From positions 867 through 10,062 of the forward strand of contig JAADIW010000034.1 in NCBI GenBank assembly GCA_013151115.1: DNA of 9,196 nucleotides. The letters are read 5' to 3'. Under the pieces are notes generated by a model, which was not told the origin of the DNA, did not search any database, and worked only from the letters and a program-made list of their open reading frames with translations. The position numbers were made by a program, and so were the translations under genes. Source of the DNA: Caldisericota bacterium. Lineage in GTDB: Bacteria > Bipolaricaulota > Bipolaricaulia > Bipolaricaulales > Bipolaricaulaceae. Within the stretch, counting starts at the first letter, position 1. Each line of letters begins with the position of its first letter. Below are positions 6,291 through 9,196 of this stretch, one piece after another.

Positions 6291-7360
6291 CTCTCCGCCT
6301 CCCGCGCTACCCCCAACAGGACCCCCACCAACCCCATCGAGACCGCGAGGGAACTGCCGCCGTAGGAGATGAAGGGCAGGGTAAGACCGGTCACGGGGAA
6401 GACGCCAACCACGACGCCCAGGTTGAGGAGGGCCTGGAACCCGAGGATGAAGGTGGCCCCCGATGCGAGGAGGACCCCGAGATCGTCCCGGGCGTCACGG
6501 GAAATCAGGTAACCCAAGGCCACCAGGGCCGCCAGCAGGAGGATCAAGGCCAGGGCCCCGAGCAGCCCGGCCTCCTCCCCCACCACCGCGAAGATGAAGT
6601 CGTTGTGTGCCGAGGGGAGGTAGAAGAGCTTGGCCCGCGAAGCGCCTAGCCCCCGGCCGAAGACGCCCCCCGAGCCGAGGGCGAGGAGGGATTGGTACAC
6701 CTGGTATCCGTAGCTATGACGGAAGCTCGCGGGATCCAGGAACGCGAGGATCCTCCCCAGTCGGTAGGGCGCCAACACCAGGGCGACGCCCAACGCGGGG
6801 AGCCCCGCGGCCGCCGCCCCGAGGAGGTGACGGGGCCGGGCGCCGGCCACCCACAGCATGAAGAAGGTGAGTGCGGCGTAGAGGAGGAACATCCCGAAAT
6901 CGGGCTGCGCGAGGAGGAGGATCCCGAATGCCCCGAGGAGGGCGAGGTGTGGCAGGACCCCCCGACGGAGATCCCCCGGGTCCCCTTCCAGGAGGGATCG
7001 CGCGAGATACATGAGCAGCGCGATCTTCCCGAACTCCGAGGGCTGCAGGGAAAGGGGGCCGAGGGAAATCCACCTTCCCCCCACCCCGATCCCCGGGAGC
7101 TGTGTGAGCACCAGTCCCCCGAAGACCCCCGCGAGGAGCAGCGGCGAAAGCCTTGTCCACAACCAATAGTCGCCCAGCCAAAACGCGAGGAGGAGGAGCC
7201 CGCCTATGAGACAGCCGACGAGCTGGCGCTTGAGATAGCCCGTCTCATCGCCGGTGAGCCGCAGCGCCAACGGGAAGCTCGCCGAGTACACGAAGATCAA
7301 TCCCGCGACGAGGAGCGCGATCGTCACCAAAAGGAGGCGGCCTTCGATCTTTCCCACCAT
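6287..7360 (-). CDS. ftsW: Septal peptidoglycan glycosyltransferase FtsW (SEDS family)
   Basis: FtsW is a polytopic SEDS glycan polymerase that, with its partner transpeptidase FtsI, polymerises lipid II at the septum. From ATG at 7360 it has 357 residues and about ten hydrophobic segments. Motifs, numbered from the alternative GTG at 7396 (369 residues), are VYSAS (36-40), GVGGRWISLGPLSLQPSEFGK (104-124), AQPDFG (163-168) with the conserved catalytic Asp166, GYQVYQSLLALGSGGVFGRG (230-249), LPSAHNDFIFAVVGEEAG (260-277) and LPFISYGGSS (340-349). The HNDFIFAVVGEE and LPFISYGGSS blocks plus the dcw location favour FtsW over the elongation paralogue RodA. QPDFGM has Met where Thr is typical. Neither start has a clear ribosome site. 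I prefer 7360 because it places a short basic leader (MVGKIEGR) before the first membrane segment. The stop overlaps the murG ATG. Confidence 0.95.
   Translation of the reverse strand: MVGKIEGRLLLVTIALLVAGLIFVYSASFPLALRLTGDETGYLKRQLVGCLIGGLLLLAFWLGDYWLWTRLSPLLLAGVFGGLVLTQLPGIGVGGRWISLGPLSLQPSEFGKIALLMYLARSLLEGDPGDLRRGVLPHLALLGAFGILLLAQPDFGMFLLYAALTFFMLWVAGARPRHLLGAAAAGLPALGVALVLAPYRLGRILAFLDPASFRHSYGYQVYQSLLALGSGGVFGRGLGASRAKLFYLPSAHNDFIFAVVGEEAGLLGALALILLLAALVALGYLISRDARDDLGVLLASGATFILGFQALLNLGVVVGVFPVTGLTLPFISYGGSSLAVSMGLVGVLLGVAREAER
6298..6303 (-). promoter_or_regulatory. Strong ribosome-binding site of murG inside ftsW
   Basis: GGGAGG on the minus strand, 7 nt before the murG ATG, lies within the last codons of ftsW. 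It fixes the murG start at 6290 and supports independent as well as coupled initiation across the ATGA overlap. Confidence 0.75.
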
Positions 7361-7462
7361 GAGAGCCCGCGGCCGAAGTGTGGGGCAAAGTTCCACAATC
7401 GGAAACGAAACCTGCCCCCCCGCGATGGTCGAAAAGGGAGACGTCGAGGTGAGACGTGTCCG
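7361..7462 (-). other. murD-ftsW spacer, the longest gap in the window
   Basis: About 66-102 nt separate the murD stop from ftsW, depending on the ftsW start. Read on the plus strand, the stretch contains a 7-nt direct repeat GAGACGT at 7438-7444 and 7451-7457, a C7 run at 7415-7421, and a weak 5-bp hairpin TGTGG/CCACA (minus strand, about 7398-7380). I see no Shine-Dalgarno sequence, convincing promoter or terminator. The ftsW frame remains open across it but has no start codon above 7396. Confidence 0.4.
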
Positions 7463-8764
7463 TTACGCCGGGGACATCCGCCCCGAGCGGCGGGAGAGGG
7501 CCCGGAAGGCCTCCCGGAAGACCCGCCCCCGATGGGCGTAATCTCGGAATTGGTCGAAGGAAGCACAGGCGGGGGAGAGGAGGACCCAATCCCCCGGTCG
7601 GGCGACCCGGTAGGCCGTCTCGAGGCACTCCTCGGGGGAACCGGCCATCTCGAAGGGGATCCCCCATCGGGAGAGGAGGCCCGCGAAGAAGCCCCGGGAT
7701 TCGCCGAAAAGGACGCACAGTCGGGCCTTCTCTCGGATGGGGGCTTCCAGGATCTCGTATCCCCCGCCCTTGTGGCGCCCCCCGAGCAGGAGGACGCATC
7801 TCCGCGGCACCGCCCGGAGCGCCGCGGCGGTGGCGTGGGCGTTGGTGGCCTTGGAATCGTCGATAAAAGGGATTTGCCCGATCTCGCCCACATACTCCAT
7901 GCGATGTGGTTGGATGAGGGCCTTCTCTACCTCCCGGTACGGGGGTGGGGAGGAAACGAGTTCGGGCAGGAGGGCGGTGGCGGCGGCGAAGGCGGCCTTG
8001 AGGTCCAGCCGGAGGTGTTCCGGGACCCCCTTTCCCCAGCCCGGCGGCAACGGGACGTCCTCGTAGAGGACCGTCTCGGCGCGGGGAGCGACGCGTGCGT
8101 GGACCTCCCGGGAGAGGACCGCGGCATCGCCCGGCCGCTGGTTGCGGAGGATCCTGGCCTTGGCGGCGAAGTACGCGCCCAGGGACCCGTGGTGGTCCAG
8201 GTGGTCGGGAGAGAAGTTGAGGAAAACGGCCACGTCGGGGCGGAACCCCTCCGTCCACTCGAGCTGGTACGAGCTCACCTCGAGCACCCACGGGCGATCG
8301 CCCGTCCCCCGGACGACGGCGATGGCGGGCGTGCCGATGTTTCCCGCTACCACCGGGTCGAGCCCCGCCGCGGCGAGGATCCTCCCCACGAGGGCGACGG
8401 TGGTGGATTTGCCGTTCGTCCCGGTGACGGCGATCACCCGCCCCGGTCGTGCCAACCTCCAGGCCACCTCGACCTCGGAGAGCACCGGGATCCCCCGCCG
8501 GACCGCCTCGCGGAGGACGGGCTCGTGGGATGGGACGCCTGGGCTCGGGATGATCAGCTCACGCCGCAGGACCGCCGCGGAATGCCCCCCTTCCTCCCAC
8601 TCGATCCCGTGATCCCGCAGGAACCCCCGCTCCTCGGGGGAGAGGGCGCGTGCCTCCGAGAGGAAGAGATCGAGGCCGAGGTCGGAGAGTACCTCCACCA
8701 GGGCCCGACCGGTCCGCCCGAGCCCCAGGATCGCGACGGAGCGGTACGGGTAGGGCCAGTTCAC
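7463..8764 (-). CDS. murD: UDP-N-acetylmuramoyl-L-alanine--D-glutamate ligase MurD
   Basis: MurD is the cytoplasmic ATP-dependent ligase that adds D-glutamate to UDP-MurNAc-L-Ala. It has 433 residues, close to the usual 430-450. The N-terminal Rossmann-like domain begins SVAILGLGRTG (9-19). The P-loop is GTNGKSTT (115-122). EVSSYQLE (162-169), LNFSPDHLDHHG (182-193) and Lys202 in AKARIL (the position carbamylated in characterised MurD) identify the ATPase domain. The C-terminal domain shows DDSKATNAHAT (302-312), LLGGRHKGG (326-334) and LSPACASFDQFRDYAHRG (396-413), all MurD-type. The central-domain end is unusual. The expected HNxxN motif reads EHLRLD (249-254), keeping His but losing both asparagines, and the segment before it looks short. 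GTG at 8764 overlaps the upstream stop as GTGA, with AGAGG almost adjacent, so initiation probably depends on coupling. Confidence 0.96.
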   Translation of the reverse strand: MNWPYPYRSVAILGLGRTGRALVEVLSDLGLDLFLSEARALSPEERGFLRDHGIEWEEGGHSAAVLRRELIIPSPGVPSHEPVLREAVRRGIPVLSEVEVAWRLARPGRVIAVTGTNGKSTTVALVGRILAAAGLDPVVAGNIGTPAIAVVRGTGDRPWVLEVSSYQLEWTEGFRPDVAVFLNFSPDHLDHHGSLGAYFAAKARILRNQRPGDAAVLSREVHARVAPRAETVLYEDVPLPPGWGKGVPEHLRLDLKAAFAAATALLPELVSSPPPYREVEKALIQPHRMEYVGEIGQIPFIDDSKATNAHATAAALRAVPRRCVLLLGGRHKGGGYEILEAPIREKARLCVLFGESRGFFAGLLSRWGIPFEMAGSPEECLETAYRVARPGDWVLLSPACASFDQFRDYAHRGRVFREAFRALSRRSGRMSPA

Positions 8765-9196
8765 TCCTCTAAGGCCGCGCGAAGGCGGCGTTCGAACACC
8801 ATCCCCTCGTGGAACCCGCGGAGTTGGAGGTAGTACTCCACCACCTGGTCCAGGGCCGCCTGGGGCACCAGGCCCACGATCTCCGTCTCCACCACCGCCA
8901 CCCCGTAACGGGCCGCCTCGCGCCGGATGAGCTCCAGTACCCGGGGGATAGGGGTCTTCTTGTAGTCGGTGAGGTTCATGGAGACCTGGACCAGGCCCCG
9001 CTCCTTTATCTCGAACCCCAGGGCCTTCACGTACCGCAGCCCCCCCGAGGATCCCCGCACCGCCCTGGCGACGGCCTTGGCGATGCGCACATCGTCGGTG
9101 CCCAGGTAAACGTTGTAGGCGATGAGGAACTCCCGTGCCCCCACTGCCACGACCCCGGCGGTGGGGTGCACCTCTGGCTCCCCGAAATCGGGGGCC
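8761..9196 (-). CDS. ftcD: Glutamate formiminotransferase, C-terminal part (5' end beyond window)
   Basis: This enzyme moves the formimino group from N-formimino-L-glutamate to tetrahydrofolate in histidine breakdown. Some bacterial homologues instead serve folate metabolism by recycling 5-formyl-tetrahydrofolate. The 144 visible residues carry the family's conserved C-terminal subdomain: PDFGEPEVHPTAGVVAVGAR at the very start, FLIAYNVYLGTDDVRIAK, AVRGSSGGLRYVKALG, GLVQVSMNLTDYKKTPIPRV and ETEIVGLVPQAAL. Roughly the first half of the transferase domain lies off the right edge, so the true start is not visible. The stop comes soon after this subdomain with no cyclodeaminase domain, so this is the single-function form, unlike the vertebrate bifunctional protein. 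Its TGA overlaps the murD GTG, tying it to the cell-wall operon. That neighbourhood is not one I know for this family. No hut genes are visible. Confidence 0.9.
   Translation of the reverse strand, partial: APDFGEPEVHPTAGVVAVGAREFLIAYNVYLGTDDVRIAKAVARAVRGSSGGLRYVKALGFEIKERGLVQVSMNLTDYKKTPIPRVLELIRREAARYGVAVVETEIVGLVPQAALDQVVEYYLQLRGFHEGMVFERRLRAALEE

Noticed and set aside
6692..8833. A 713-codon open frame on the plus strand, antisense to ftsW, the spacer and murD
   Set aside because: Its translation is dominated by E, R, G, P and H with no recognisable domain, as expected opposite GC-rich coding DNA. The minus-strand genes beneath it are unmistakable.
8761..9196. A bifunctional formiminotransferase-cyclodeaminase
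   Set aside because: The stop codon follows soon after the transferase C-terminal subdomain, leaving no room for the cyclodeaminase domain.

Overview
This window is part of a bacterial division and cell-wall (dcw) cluster. All nine genes that I can support read on the minus strand. In transcription order, from high to low coordinate, they are: the 3' part of a glutamate formiminotransferase gene (ftcD-like), murD, ftsW, murG, murC, murB, ftsQ, ftsA, and the 5' part of ftsZ, which runs off the left edge. No gene-free stretch exceeds about 100 bases. I found no tRNA, rRNA, mobile element, CRISPR array or convincing terminator. Everything on the plus strand looks like antisense shadow.

The organism is a high-GC bacterium. 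Hand-counted 60-base blocks are 47/60 GC in murG (5281-5340), 37/60 in ftsA (1801-1860) and 28/60 in ftsQ (2881-2940). GTG starts are common and genes are tightly packed: ftcD/murD and ftsW/murG overlap by 4 nt, murG/murC by 46 nt, murC/murB by 37 nt, and ftsQ and ftsA are 3 nt apart. FtsA with a membrane-targeting helix argues against an actinobacterial or cyanobacterial source. The order murD-ftsW-murG-murC-murB-ftsQ-ftsA-ftsZ, with no ddl between murB and ftsQ, is shared by several phyla. I cannot name the phylum from sequence alone.

The genes form one pathway. MurB makes UDP-MurNAc, MurC adds L-Ala and MurD adds D-Glu in the cytoplasm. MurG converts lipid I to lipid II at the inner membrane face. 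FtsW polymerises lipid II into septal glycan. FtsZ forms the division ring, FtsA tethers it to the membrane, and FtsQ links it to the periplasmic or extracytoplasmic machinery. The outlier is ftcD, a folate/histidine-metabolism gene translationally coupled to murD where mraY commonly sits.

I see no wholly new system here. The points most worth a second look are: the ftcD-murD coupling; a G8 tract at the ftsA stop codon, where a -1 slip would read directly into ftsZ; the marked GC drop in ftsQ, with a promoter-like element inside it; and a MurD that lacks both conserved asparagines of its HNxxN motif.
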